From: Phycisphaeraceae bacterium
GTDB taxonomy: Bacteria; Planctomycetota; Phycisphaerae; Phycisphaerales; Phycisphaeraceae
Length of the DNA stretch: 32,064 bases
Direction of reading: 5' to 3'
Assembly: GCA_002716625.1 (NCBI GenBank)
Contig: PBAS01000001.1
Span: 1 to 32,064 of the forward strand
The notes beneath the pieces were generated by a model. That model was not told the origin of the DNA and did no database searches. It saw only the letters and a program-made list of their open reading frames with translations. This document shows, piece by piece, positions 15,847 through 23,544 of this stretch. Numbering within the stretch: the stretch's first letter is position 1; each line of letters opens with the position of its first letter. Made by a program: the position numbers and the translations under genes.

Positions 15847-17862
15847 CTACTGCGAGTTTTGGGGTGCCGACACCAAATCATGGGCCAATAGTCCTGCTTT
15901 GTCGATACGTGGTTTTGTGGTCTCGTCCGGGAGGGGCCACGGTCGGTTTGCCATTATCCATCCTGACGGCATCTGTGGCTCGGCAGTGTTGGTTTGCTTG
16001 CTTTCTTCCTTTCCCATCTGGTCGGTAATCATTGCATCAATTCGTTTGTGTAGCAGTCCGCGGTCGTACCAAGAGGGATATTCACTGGTCAACTCATTTC
16101 TCATCCGTATTGCTTCAACGGCAGTTGAGGTGAGTGTTAAAGCCATGTTGATAGACCACAATGCCATATCCCTGCGGCCTTCATCTAAATGATGAAAGGC
16201 ATCTCGCAAATATGAACTTGTCAGCCTGGTTCGGGACCAGGGAAGCAAGCCCTCTCGAGCACCCAGACGGGCATGTTCAATGTCACTGTTCACCTTCACT
16301 GCTGATGTGATAAGAGATTCATCCTTGATGATCGTTGGTCGAATAAGGAAAATCACCTCTGATCTGCGTACCTGATCGTCCTGTCCCTTGAATGCGGCGC
16401 CAAGAACAGGAGTATTACCGAGGCCGGGAACCTGGTTTCGTGACACGTTGGTGTCTTCCTTGAACAGTCCACCTAATACGACTGTCTTGCCATTGGGTAC
16501 GATCACGTTGGTGATTACTTCACTGGTCGTTTCATCTGGGATGATGAAGCCGTCGGTTGACCGTACTTCACCTTCAGAAATCTCTGGGCGTAATTCCAGG
16601 CGGATGAATCCATCATCACTTACAAAGGGGCGAACGGTCATTTGTGTTCCGACTTCAAGGAATTCGATGGTCTGGGTCGAAGAAGTTTCTGTGTTGGTGA
16701 TGCTTACATAACCAAGTTTGGCGCCGGTAATAAGTTTTGCTGATTGTCGGTTCAAGGTCAGGATTGATGGCCTAGCTAAAATTGTTGTGTCGGTGACTTG
16801 ATCCAGTGCCCGAATGAATGCCGCGACATTGTTAGTCACCACACCAACCTTCACTCCCGCGGAGCCAGCCTGGGCATTGCCGACGGTGGTCTGTATGGCC
16901 TGTCCGCTAGGACTGACGGATCCAGTCAGTAGGTCATCAATGACGGAAATCGGACTGGAAAATTCATTGATTGCAAAGTCAGCAAGTGTGCTCAGGTCAA
17001 CGCCCCATGCGTTGTCTTCATTGAGTCGGGCTTCCAGAATGGTGGCGTCAATCTGAACTTGCTTTGGCCGCACGTCCAACTGCTTGAGTACGTCAACCAT
17101 TTCCGCAACGATCTCCGGGTAATCATGGATGACCAGTGTGTCCGTGTCCGCCCAGCTCTTTTCTCCACCGGCTTGGATTGTCGGTTCGAATCCGGGCGCG
17201 TCGGCAGCACTGACCGTTACAGCGCCGTTCGGGCTGATCAGTGGTTTAATGAATTCAAGACCATCGGTGGCAGTGAGGTAGTTGAGTCTTACCACCCGGG
17301 AGATGAGCCGGCGATCACGCGCTTTAATCTGGTCAAGCTCGGCGGACGTGTAGACTTTGATGAAGTTTCCTTCCTCGATATATCCAAACCCATTGGTATG
17401 CAAAATGGCATCAAGGGCTTCGTAGAAATCAACGTTATATAGTGCAGCTGAAATTGTTCCGGAGACATTCGAACTGGGCAGAATGTTGCGTTGTGATTGG
17501 ATCGCCAGCATCTGAAGGACCTTGACAACGTCCTGATCTTGTACAGCCAGATCGATGTGACCCAGCGGTCCCAAATCTGCTTCCGAGGTATTGATGAATT
17601 GATTGACGTCGATGTCAGGTGGTGTGTGTGGATTGGGGGTTGGGGAAGTCTGTCCCGTATCCAATTGGTTACCGGATTGTACGGAGACATCTAGTGAGAG
17701 ACTGTTTTTCGCTTCAGGGCTTGTCTTGGCTTCCGGCTTGGGGTCGGTCAGGGTGGGCTTGCCGCTAGAGGCAGATGATTCAATGATGCCTACGCCGGTA
17801 ACAATCCAGCAAACGGCAATTGCTATGACTGGGAAGCCATGATGACCTGTTTGCTTTCTCAT
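15847..17862 (-). CDS. Secretin (type II secretion GspD / type IV pilus PilQ / MshL family)
   Basis: ATG 17862 follows GAGGAGA and gives 671 residues with an N-terminal hydrophobic signal (FPVIAIAVCWIVTGVGII). A Pro/Thr-rich linker follows (about 35-95), then an STN-like N domain (101-175; DLAVQDQDVVKVLQMLAIQ) and a second short secretin N subdomain (185-265, with LVIHDYPEIVAEMVDVLKQL). The secretin beta-barrel domain spans about 265-515, with the signature VPGLGNTPVLGAAF at 478-491 and SEVIFLIRPTII. A C-terminal tail of ~155 residues after the barrel is longer than usual and helical-looking. It forms the outer-membrane gate of a pilus or secretion machine. Neighbours (pilin-like, small TM proteins, TPR lipoprotein) support that. 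An in-frame ATG at 17982 would add 40 residues but would bury the signal peptide. Confidence 0.93.
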   Translation of the reverse strand: MRKQTGHHGFPVIAIAVCWIVTGVGIIESSASSGKPTLTDPKPEAKTSPEAKNSLSLDVSVQSGNQLDTGQTSPTPNPHTPPDIDVNQFINTSEADLGPLGHIDLAVQDQDVVKVLQMLAIQSQRNILPSSNVSGTISAALYNVDFYEALDAILHTNGFGYIEEGNFIKVYTSAELDQIKARDRRLISRVVRLNYLTATDGLEFIKPLISPNGAVTVSAADAPGFEPTIQAGGEKSWADTDTLVIHDYPEIVAEMVDVLKQLDVRPKQVQIDATILEARLNEDNAWGVDLSTLADFAINEFSSPISVIDDLLTGSVSPSGQAIQTTVGNAQAGSAGVKVGVVTNNVAAFIRALDQVTDTTILARPSILTLNRQSAKLITGAKLGYVSITNTETSSTQTIEFLEVGTQMTVRPFVSDDGFIRLELRPEISEGEVRSTDGFIIPDETTSEVITNVIVPNGKTVVLGGLFKEDTNVSRNQVPGLGNTPVLGAAFKGQDDQVRRSEVIFLIRPTIIKDESLITSAVKVNSDIEHARLGAREGLLPWSRTRLTSSYLRDAFHHLDEGRRDMALWSINMALTLTSTAVEAIRMRNELTSEYPSWYDRGLLHKRIDAMITDQMGKEESKQTNTAEPQMPSGWIMANRPWPLPDETTKPRIDKAGLLAHDLVSAPQNSQ

Positions 17863-18160
17863 CGTAATCTCCTCGATTGCCTCCACAGCTGGCAATCCTG
17901 CCATAGGCAAGTTATGGGCAGAAGGCCAACGGAACCAGCAACGATACACCCGGAAGTATGGAAAGCTTCCTGCAGGTTCCATGGTGTCCGTTTAACGTGG
18001 CCAATGGATACATGTCGCCCCTTAAGTGGTGATTCATAAGGTTTTAATCGGCGTCATAAGGTTGCGACTTTCTCTGGCTAAAAATCAGCAATCAAGCCAC
18101 TGGTCAGATGGCCGGTCGTGACGGGTGGCCCGTCTCGAACGGTAAGCAATGCCGGTTCTA
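17863..18160 (-). promoter_or_regulatory. Structured leader and probable promoter region of the secretin gene
   Basis: This 298-base gap inside an otherwise compact cluster holds no gene. Next to the secretin ribosome binding site there are three successive inverted repeats: ATTGCC/GGCAAT (17876-17881 with 17891-17896), CTGCCATA/TATGGGCAG (17898-17905 with 17913-17921, one bulge), and GGAACC/GGTTCC (17931-17936 with 17975-17980) enclosing GGAAG/CTTCC (17952-17956 with 17966-17970). Further upstream is a 10-bp direct repeat with 20-bp period, listed separately. I infer a secretin promoter here and a folded 5' leader. It does not match the c-di-GMP (GEMM) riboswitch consensus as far as I can see. 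Confidence 0.45.
18034..18063. repeat. 10-bp direct repeat with 20-bp period upstream of secretin
   Basis: TCATAAGGTT occurs at 18034-18043 and again at 18054-18063, exactly 20 bp apart, or about two helical turns. Such spacing is typical of tandem activator or repressor sites on one face of DNA. It lies about 170-200 bp before the secretin start, read from the - strand as AACCTTATGA twice. Confidence 0.55.
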
Positions 18161-18421
18161 TCAGTCCGTTGTGTGCGAGGACTTGAGTTGGCTTTTGAGC
18201 GTTGATAGGCCCTGTAATGCTGGGTGGGCAGGCGAAGATTCAGTGAGCTGATGTGGTTTGGGCACTGCAACTGCTTCGCGAGGTACCTTAAGGCGTAGCC
18301 GGCCCCATAATAAAAGTCCTGAGCCAAGAATCCCAACCAGCAACCAAGCCATCATAGCAGGCCAGTGGCGCTTTGATTTACCTTTTGAATATAGGGGCAG
18401 TTTTCTATTAAGAGATTGCAA
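18161..18421 (-). CDS. Small single-pass membrane protein
   Basis: The frame encodes 86 residues with a basic N terminus (MQSLNRKLPLYSKGKSKRHW), one transmembrane helix (about residues 22-40, MMAWLLVGILGSGLLLWG) and a hydrophilic, Pro/Ser-rich C terminus. The layout (cytoplasmic basic head, one helix, periplasmic tail) is that of small bitopic partners in pilus and secretion operons such as PilN/PilO/PilP or GspC-like proteins, but it is too short for any of these and I do not recognise the family. It follows the 96-residue protein gene by 38 bases on the same strand. Whether it is translated rests on context and on its clean TM pattern. Confidence 0.55.
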   Translation of the reverse strand: MQSLNRKLPLYSKGKSKRHWPAMMAWLLVGILGSGLLLWGRLRLKVPREAVAVPKPHQLTESSPAHPALQGLSTLKSQLKSSHTTD

Positions 18422-18459
18422 GGGGAATGCTCTGTTCTAGGGGATCTGTTCTGGGCAGA

Positions 18460-18750
18460 TTATGGTGCTTGGACATTAACTGTTTCTACCTTGGCTTGTC
18501 CGGTATAAAACATGGTAAGTAGCTGTTTGTTCTGGGCGTTAATTTCTTGGAGGAGGTCGATAATCTGCTTTCGCTGCACCGATGCATTGGGGATGCCGCC
18601 GGGAGATCGAGGCTGTGTTGCGGCAGTTGCGGTTGACGTGAATGTGGGAGCCGAGTGGATTGTGGTTCCGGCCCACATTGTCCAACAGTTGAGTGTGAGC
18701 AGGATTGTAATCAGTGTCAGCACGGTATTTAGATATCGCAAATCACCCAT
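18460..18750 (-). CDS. Small exported or membrane-anchored protein of the pilin cluster
   Basis: ATG 18750, preceded by AGGAAGG at suitable distance, gives 96 residues. Residues 5-27 form a hydrophobic signal or anchor (RYLNTVLTLITILLTLNCW). A Thr/Ala-rich linker follows, then a possible amphipathic helix (QRKQIIDLLQEINAQNKQLL). A longer frame back to 18876 has no signal-like start and is not preferred. I do not recognise the family. Its position between the pilin-like gene and the secretin cluster suggests an envelope role, for example a subunit interacting through the helix. The function is unknown. Confidence 0.6.
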   Translation of the reverse strand: MGDLRYLNTVLTLITILLTLNCWTMWAGTTIHSAPTFTSTATAATQPRSPGGIPNASVQRKQIIDLLQEINAQNKQLLTMFYTGQAKVETVNVQAP

Positions 18751-18906
18751 CAATGCCTTCCTGCCTCCTGGCTGTTTGATCATGCCAGTGTGTTGATCGG
18801 TTAGATTGTCGAGCCACTTGGTATGTCTGCCAGATTTATACCACCCTAGATCCATGCAAGACCTTTTGGGGGCCATAAAATCCCAGCGATGGGCAATTAT
18901 GGGTCT

Positions 18907-19395
18907 CTAGTGCGTCTCGAAATTACTTCCATCCAGATGAAGAATGGCCGCATGGTGGGCGGGGATGCAGGCTCGCAAGTCACCGGTCGCTTCGTTGTAG
19001 CTCCAGCCGGCGTTCATTGTGCATGTGCCAGCGGCAGTGACCTTGGAGGACACGGTTTTTTCGGCGGTGAAGGGGTTGCGGGGGGGGCTTTGGAGGTAGG
19101 GCCCAAAGCTGGTGCCGGCTGTATTGCCGCTGGCATCGGTACTGTTGATCATGTTGTTAAAGTCAGGTTCTTGAAGCTGGGCCAGCGTAGGGTAGGTGTC
19201 CTGGTGCTGGATGCGATAGGCTTGGATCTGGCTGCGTAGGGTTTGCATTTTGATTTCAACATTGTTCTGTTTAGCTGATTCGCTTGCCGAGGTGAACTGT
19301 GGGATCACAATAGCGGCCAGAATTCCCAAGATCACTACAACGATCAAAAATTCTACAAGTGTAAAGCCCTGCGTGAGATGGTTGTTTTCGGACAT
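18907..19395 (-). CDS. Type IV pilin-like / GspG-like pseudopilin
   Basis: The 162-residue protein has a short leader (MSENNHLTQG) and a class III prepilin cleavage site, G/FTLVEFLIVVVILGILA, with the conserved Glu at +5 of the mature protein. The N-terminal helix (about residues 11-60) continues into a C-terminal globular part with two cysteines, as in GspG-type pseudopilins and type IV pilins. Prepilin peptidase would cleave and methylate it, and it would polymerise in the inner membrane. ATG 19395 follows GGGAG. It heads the - strand cluster that contains the secretin. The assembly ATPase, platform protein and peptidase are not in the window, so pilus and secretion systems cannot be told apart. 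Confidence 0.92.
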   Translation of the reverse strand: MSENNHLTQGFTLVEFLIVVVILGILAAIVIPQFTSASESAKQNNVEIKMQTLRSQIQAYRIQHQDTYPTLAQLQEPDFNNMINSTDASGNTAGTSFGPYLQSPPRNPFTAEKTVSSKVTAAGTCTMNAGWSYNEATGDLRACIPAHHAAILHLDGSNFETH

Positions 19396-19879
19396 CTTTG
19401 ATATCTCCCTGATTGTGACCTGTTGTTCATCCAGATCTGCACGACCCGAATATGTTCCTGCCTGATATCGTCCATCAGGATTGTTGGATCGTTTGCGCTC
19501 TGCGGTCCTATGCCATTCCTGCAGTGGGTCACTTATTCATCAGATCTAAAATTTTTATTCGTCTACCTAACCCTGTTACTTGATTGGTAAATGGTTTAAT
19601 CCCTTTTTCCTCATGGGGTTCGCATGGGATGCGAATATTTCATTCGGTGGCGGATCGTGCACGGAGTAGATGTCCTGCAACGTCCCCATGCGAACATTGG
19701 GCACGAGGATTATTGTTCATGACGGAGCGGTAGGTCATATTCGGTACAATATTAAAAATTGTTACAGGTTGAACAGGCCGTCCGATGTCAATGATCTTGT
19801 CCTGTTATGAAAAACCGATTCCGGTGTCTGGGCGTGGGTGCGAATTGTCGCGATCTTGGTGACTGCTAGACTACGTATC
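19396..19879. promoter_or_regulatory. Divergent regulatory region between pilin-like and PPIase genes
   Basis: This ~480-base region carries no recognisable gene. Visible structure: a perfect inverted repeat CCTGAT/ATCAGG (19461-19466 with 19474-19479) in what would be the pilin leader; a perfect TTCGCAT/ATGCGAA inverted repeat (19619-19625 with 19629-19635); and a repeated 11-mer ATGCGAAYATT at 19629-19639 and 19688-19698. Promoters for both divergent genes are expected here. I found no convincing sigma-54 site. Confidence 0.45.
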
Positions 19880-21028
19880 ATGATGTATAGACATAGTCAT
19901 CATCAGTATGAGGTCGTGGTGGGCGTCTTGATGGCGTGCCTGTTGGGAGGGTCTTGGGCAGGCATGGTGTTCGCTCAGGCGGATACAGATCACATCGCCA
20001 TGGTGGCTGGGGCTGAGACGGAACCTGGGGCGGCGGTATCAACGTCAACACCCCTGTCTGTGGTGGCCGCAAGCAGTCGGCTGGTTCTGGTCGACGCAAT
20101 GATTGGCCAGGTCAATGGAGAGCCGATTTATGCCAAGATGATCTTCAAAGCAATCGAAGAAGAACTGGTGGCTTTGGCGCAGCAGGTTTCCCGCGTGGAA
20201 TTCGGTACCAAGGCTTATCGGGTCATCATGCGTAATTTGGAATCGGTTATTGCTAAACGACTACTTCTGGATGAAGCCGGGCGTGAGTTGTCGGGTAAGC
20301 AGCAACTCGCATTGCCAGATTTCTTGGCAGAGTTGCGTGAGCAGACCATTCGGCAGTTTGGCCGGGGTGTGGAAATCTTGGCGGATGAGGCTTTGCGTGC
20401 CCAGGGTTCTTCCCTGGATGAACGGATGGAAGAAAAGCGAGAGGAGGTGCTTGTTGGGATCTATCTACAACAGAAGATTCGTCCACAGGTCAGTGTGTCT
20501 CGTCGTGATATTAGAAACTACTACCAGGACCACCACGATCAATTTAATCCACCGCCAGGGCGTATCGTGCGCCTGATCCGAGTTTCTGACCGGAAGCATG
20601 CAGAACAGATTGAGCAGATGCTTGTTGGAGGGATTGCATTTGAGAAGGTTGCTGCGCACCGTTTCAACGAAAGTAATCGTGGTCGCGGTGGGTTATGGAG
20701 TGATGCGCCATTGGCGGGTGATCACCCCTTTCGCTATCACGAACTGAACGATGCGATGACCCAACTAAACGCGGGTGAGTATTCTTCTCGCCTTGCCATT
20801 GGGGATAGTTTTTTCTGGGTTCATGTGGAATCGCAATCAGCCGGTATCAGCAGGCCATTGCATGAGGTTCAACTTGAAATCCATCAGGTTTTATCTCAAG
20901 AACAATTCAAGCGGCTCACCGATCAGTTCCAGCAAGAACTCTATCGCAATGGCAGTTATGACGACAAGGCGGTAATGATAGAAAAATTGCTAGAAATTGC
21001 ACTGAATCGCTACGCGCCGGCATCATGA
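19880..21028 (+). CDS. SurA/PpiC-like periplasmic peptidyl-prolyl isomerase
   Basis: From ATG 19880 the protein has 382 residues and an N-terminal signal peptide (VVVGVLMACLLGGSWAGMVF, cut near AQA). A SurA-like N-terminal chaperone region follows (starting DAMIGQVNGEPIYAKMIFKA, then a helical stretch with LESVIAKRLLLDEAGRELSG). A parvulin-type rotamase domain comes next (about 235-330: DIRNYYQDHHDQFNPPPGRI, VSDRKHAEQIEQML, FEKVAAHRFNES, GRGGLWSD), and a helical C terminus. Such proteins assist folding of outer-membrane proteins. The GTG at 19838 would extend the N terminus by 14 residues and is less likely because the signal would start late. Key parvulin residues are only partly conserved, so catalytic activity is uncertain. 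Confidence 0.85.
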   Translation: MMYRHSHHQYEVVVGVLMACLLGGSWAGMVFAQADTDHIAMVAGAETEPGAAVSTSTPLSVVAASSRLVLVDAMIGQVNGEPIYAKMIFKAIEEELVALAQQVSRVEFGTKAYRVIMRNLESVIAKRLLLDEAGRELSGKQQLALPDFLAELREQTIRQFGRGVEILADEALRAQGSSLDERMEEKREEVLVGIYLQQKIRPQVSVSRRDIRNYYQDHHDQFNPPPGRIVRLIRVSDRKHAEQIEQMLVGGIAFEKVAAHRFNESNRGRGGLWSDAPLAGDHPFRYHELNDAMTQLNAGEYSSRLAIGDSFFWVHVESQSAGISRPLHEVQLEIHQVLSQEQFKRLTDQFQQELYRNGSYDDKAVMIEKLLEIALNRYAPAS

Positions 21029-21099
21029 GATGTTTTGTGAACGGCGACTATTGATGTGGAATCTTTATCGATTCTTAAGATGGATGAGGCCGTTGGCGG

Positions 21100-21474
21100 T
21101 TGGACCTGCCTAGTGAGAAACTGGCGGCACAATACCTTCGGCGTTGGGGGGGTCGGATTCTGGATCAGAATCTACGTCGGCGCTACGGTGAAATTGATCT
21201 GCTTGCCGAAGCGCCCGACCGGCATACCATTGTGGTCGTAGAGGTTAAGGCGTCGCAATTACAGGTGTCCAATGGCAATGAGCGGGCCCTGCCGGGAATG
21301 CGGGTTGATCGGCGCAAGCAACGGAAACTAATGGGGCTGGCCTGTCAGGTGGCACGAGCGTATCGTCTGCCGGACAGGCCGATCCGGTTTGGTGTTGCTG
21401 GCGTTGATTTACGGAAAGATGGTTCTGTTAAGCAGATTCGCCATCATCCTGCAGTATTTGAATCGCATGTATGA
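21100..21474 (+). CDS. YraN/UPF0102-family putative endonuclease
   Basis: The 124-residue protein matches the UPF0102 (YraN) family: EKLAAQYLRRWGGRILDQNL at the start, the catalytic-type RYGEIDLLAE and VVVEVKAS motifs (Asp and Glu-x-Lys of the PD-(D/E)XK fold), then a helical part with DRRKQRKLMGLACQVARAY and a C-terminal IRFGVAGVDLR strand. The family is predicted to be a nuclease; its role is not settled. An in-frame TGA at 21085-21087 forces a late start, and the best candidate is TTG at 21100. It follows the PPIase gene by 71 bases on the same strand. Confidence 0.85.
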   Translation: MDLPSEKLAAQYLRRWGGRILDQNLRRRYGEIDLLAEAPDRHTIVVVEVKASQLQVSNGNERALPGMRVDRRKQRKLMGLACQVARAYRLPDRPIRFGVAGVDLRKDGSVKQIRHHPAVFESHV

Positions 21475-21491
21475 CATTTTCGTAGCGGGGC

Positions 21492-22589
21492 CTAGTGGTC
21501 AACCTCTTCCTGGTGGACTGACGCCGGTGACTGGTTGAGCATTGATTCCAGTAGCGGTGCCGCGGGCGAGTTTGGGGCAATTTTTCGAATGCGGTCAATT
21601 CCCAACCGGGCCTTGCCTGATTCGCCCGCCTTGTGCCACCAGCGAACGGCATTGGCCGCGAGACGCCAGTTGGTCGGGCTGGTTTGGAGTGCTTCTTCAA
21701 AGAGCAGGGCAGCCGCCTCGAACTGATTCTGCATGGAAAAACACATCGCCATGTCGTCAATGACCACCGGGTCGCTGCGTTCGGTTTCAGTGAGTTTGGA
21801 TTCAAGGACCTGCAACGCTTCACCTGGTTTGTTCATGCGTCGTAAGATCGCGGCCATATGTCGCACGTAGATGATGGCTTGTTGTCGGTTGCTGATTGGT
21901 ATCGAATCAAGTGCCTTGGTGATTTGGGTCATTGCCATGTCGAGCTTGTTTTGTGTGTAGTACAGTTTGCTTAGCATGGCATACGCATCATGTGCAGAAG
22001 AATCTTGGTTGACCAATGACATGAGCAAAATGCGGGCGTCATCAAGTCGTTTTTGACTGGTATAACAAGCTGCCAGATGTAGGCGAAAACGGTGGTTAGA
22101 TGGGTCAAGGTTGATTGCATTGCGGTAATGCACTTCAGCTTGATCATGTTGATCAAGTTGCATGCAGATTGAGCCGGCGAGCAGGTGCACTTCCGGCTGG
22201 GCATTATTAATGCGCAAGCTGGTCTTGAATTGGGTATAAGAGCCCGCTAGGTCGCCTTGATAGAGCAGTACCTGTCCCAGCAGTGTTTGGGCATCCGGCT
22301 GATGTGGATGTTGTATGGCGAAAATTTCAACATCCTTCTGTATCCGCTCTGGCGTACCGGCCTCCAAGGCGCGGTTCACGCGTTGACTTAGATCGGCCAG
22401 TGCCTGGTCATTTGCGGGAGCTATCTCAGTAGAGTCGGTGCCCGCATCGGATAGTACCCGATCTAGCTCGGTGGTATAGAACCGCCAGTATAAGACGCTG
22501 GTGACACCGGCCGCGATGCCAAGGGCGATCATCACGATCACGAGCCAGCGACCTTTACGGGAATTGGGGTAGTGTGGGTGATGGGGCAT
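21492..22589 (-). CDS. Membrane-anchored TPR protein
   Basis: The 365-residue protein has a short basic N terminus, a single transmembrane helix at about residues 14-34 (WLVIVMIALGIAAGVTSVLY) and then tetratricopeptide repeats from about 85 to the end, for example PDAQTLLGQVLLYQGDLAGS, AEVHYRNAINLDPSNHRFRL, AYAMLSKLYYTQNKLDMAMT and FEAAALLFEEALQTSPTNWR. The repeat domain probably faces the periplasm. TPR domains act as protein-interaction scaffolds; the partner is unknown. It lies downstream of the VKOR/thioredoxin-like genes on the same strand (82-base gap), and its stop is 17 bases from the convergent YraN gene. Confidence 0.88.
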   Translation of the reverse strand: MPHHPHYPNSRKGRWLVIVMIALGIAAGVTSVLYWRFYTTELDRVLSDAGTDSTEIAPANDQALADLSQRVNRALEAGTPERIQKDVEIFAIQHPHQPDAQTLLGQVLLYQGDLAGSYTQFKTSLRINNAQPEVHLLAGSICMQLDQHDQAEVHYRNAINLDPSNHRFRLHLAACYTSQKRLDDARILLMSLVNQDSSAHDAYAMLSKLYYTQNKLDMAMTQITKALDSIPISNRQQAIIYVRHMAAILRRMNKPGEALQVLESKLTETERSDPVVIDDMAMCFSMQNQFEAAALLFEEALQTSPTNWRLAANAVRWWHKAGESGKARLGIDRIRKIAPNSPAAPLLESMLNQSPASVHQEEVDH

Positions 22590-22671
22590 GGTGTAAGGAT
22601 ACCTTGCCGCGGATTTGGCGTCTGTTTTTGCCCGGTATCGGGAAGGTCTTGTGTTTTGTGGGGAGAATTAT

Positions 22672-23508
22672 CTAGTTTTTTCTGTCCGGGGCGGTAGGTA
22701 TTTGTAGTTGCTGGTCAACGAGGAGCATCGGGGCGCGACTTTGCGGATTAATCTTGATAGTGACGCCAAAGATATCAATGTCCTTGATTAACCGGTTGCG
22801 AACCCATGGGGCCTTGATTGCTGCAGCCAGTCGATCCGTTTGGATATGCTCAATAGCACGTTGCTCGGCTAATTGAGGCGACAAACCCTGCCCAGTCTCT
22901 AAAAGCCATTTATGAAATTCTAAGAATTGATCAGGACTGGAATGCCAGACTGCCAGTGCAAGTGCGGCATATCCACACCCATTGCGAGACTGATGACCCT
23001 GTTCGTCAGGAATATACTTGTTGCAAACTGATTCGGTGGGTGCATACACAATCATTATGGCGAAGGGGGGAGTGGTCCGGCTTTGCTTTGCTTCAAGGTG
23101 ACGGGCCACGGCTAAGCATTGTGGAGAGGTGTAGTCAACAATGAAGGCAATAACTTCCTTTGCGTTGGGGTCACCAATAATCGGGTGATCCAGTGGGTCG
23201 AGTTTTACTGCGCCCTTGAGAAAGTTGATGGTTTTCGTTTGGGGTGACTTAGTGAGGGGGGGGGCATCGGCATGCACCTGTGTTTTTGGCAAAGGTAAAA
23301 GGCGTGCCGGTGGGGGTTTGGGGGCGGTGATGTGTTCGTGTGGCAGTACGGTCAGTTCGTGGCCATAACGTTGGACGGTTAACTGTCCTAGTAACACCAC
23401 GCCTGTGCCCAACAATCCTATGAAACCGAGTTGAATCACGGCGGCGCGATGGATTTTGATCGGGTCGCTTTGTGACGGATAAATACGATTGGGGCGGTTT
23501 GGACCCAA
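22672..23508 (-). CDS. DsbA-like thioredoxin-fold domain, first active-site Cys replaced by Ser; in frame with upstream VKOR
   Basis: The frame has a transmembrane helix near residues 23-45 (AVIQLGFIGLLGTGVVLLG), a Pro-rich linker and a DsbA-like domain from about residue 105: IIGDPNAKEVIAFIVDYT, then SPQC at 128-131 where the family has C-x-x-C, a helical insert (ALALAVWHSSPDQFLEFHKW) and APMLLVD, where the cis-Pro is expected. With Ser128 in place of the first cysteine, ordinary dithiol oxidase chemistry should not work. The only start is TTG 23508, with no ribosome binding site seen. The frame continues upstream without break to the TAA that ends the VKOR gene, so it probably derives from the second half of a VKOR-DsbA fusion. 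It may be translated by coupling or readthrough, or be a decaying half gene. Confidence 0.65.
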   Translation of the reverse strand: MGPNRPNRIYPSQSDPIKIHRAAVIQLGFIGLLGTGVVLLGQLTVQRYGHELTVLPHEHITAPKPPPARLLPLPKTQVHADAPPLTKSPQTKTINFLKGAVKLDPLDHPIIGDPNAKEVIAFIVDYTSPQCLAVARHLEAKQSRTTPPFAIMIVYAPTESVCNKYIPDEQGHQSRNGCGYAALALAVWHSSPDQFLEFHKWLLETGQGLSPQLAEQRAIEHIQTDRLAAAIKAPWVRNRLIKDIDIFGVTIKINPQSRAPMLLVDQQLQIPTAPDRKN

Positions 23509-23544
23509 GAACCATATCAGGAAGGATAAGATCAGTGTAGAGGC

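Noticed and set aside
17863-17982. N-terminal extension of the secretin to ATG 17982
   Set aside because: The frame is open, but the extension would place the signal peptide 40 residues inside the protein. ATG 17862 has a strong ribosome binding site.
17863-18160. c-di-GMP (GEMM) riboswitch in the secretin leader
   Set aside because: I looked for the conserved GEMM segments on the - strand and did not find them. The stems present do not fit that architecture.
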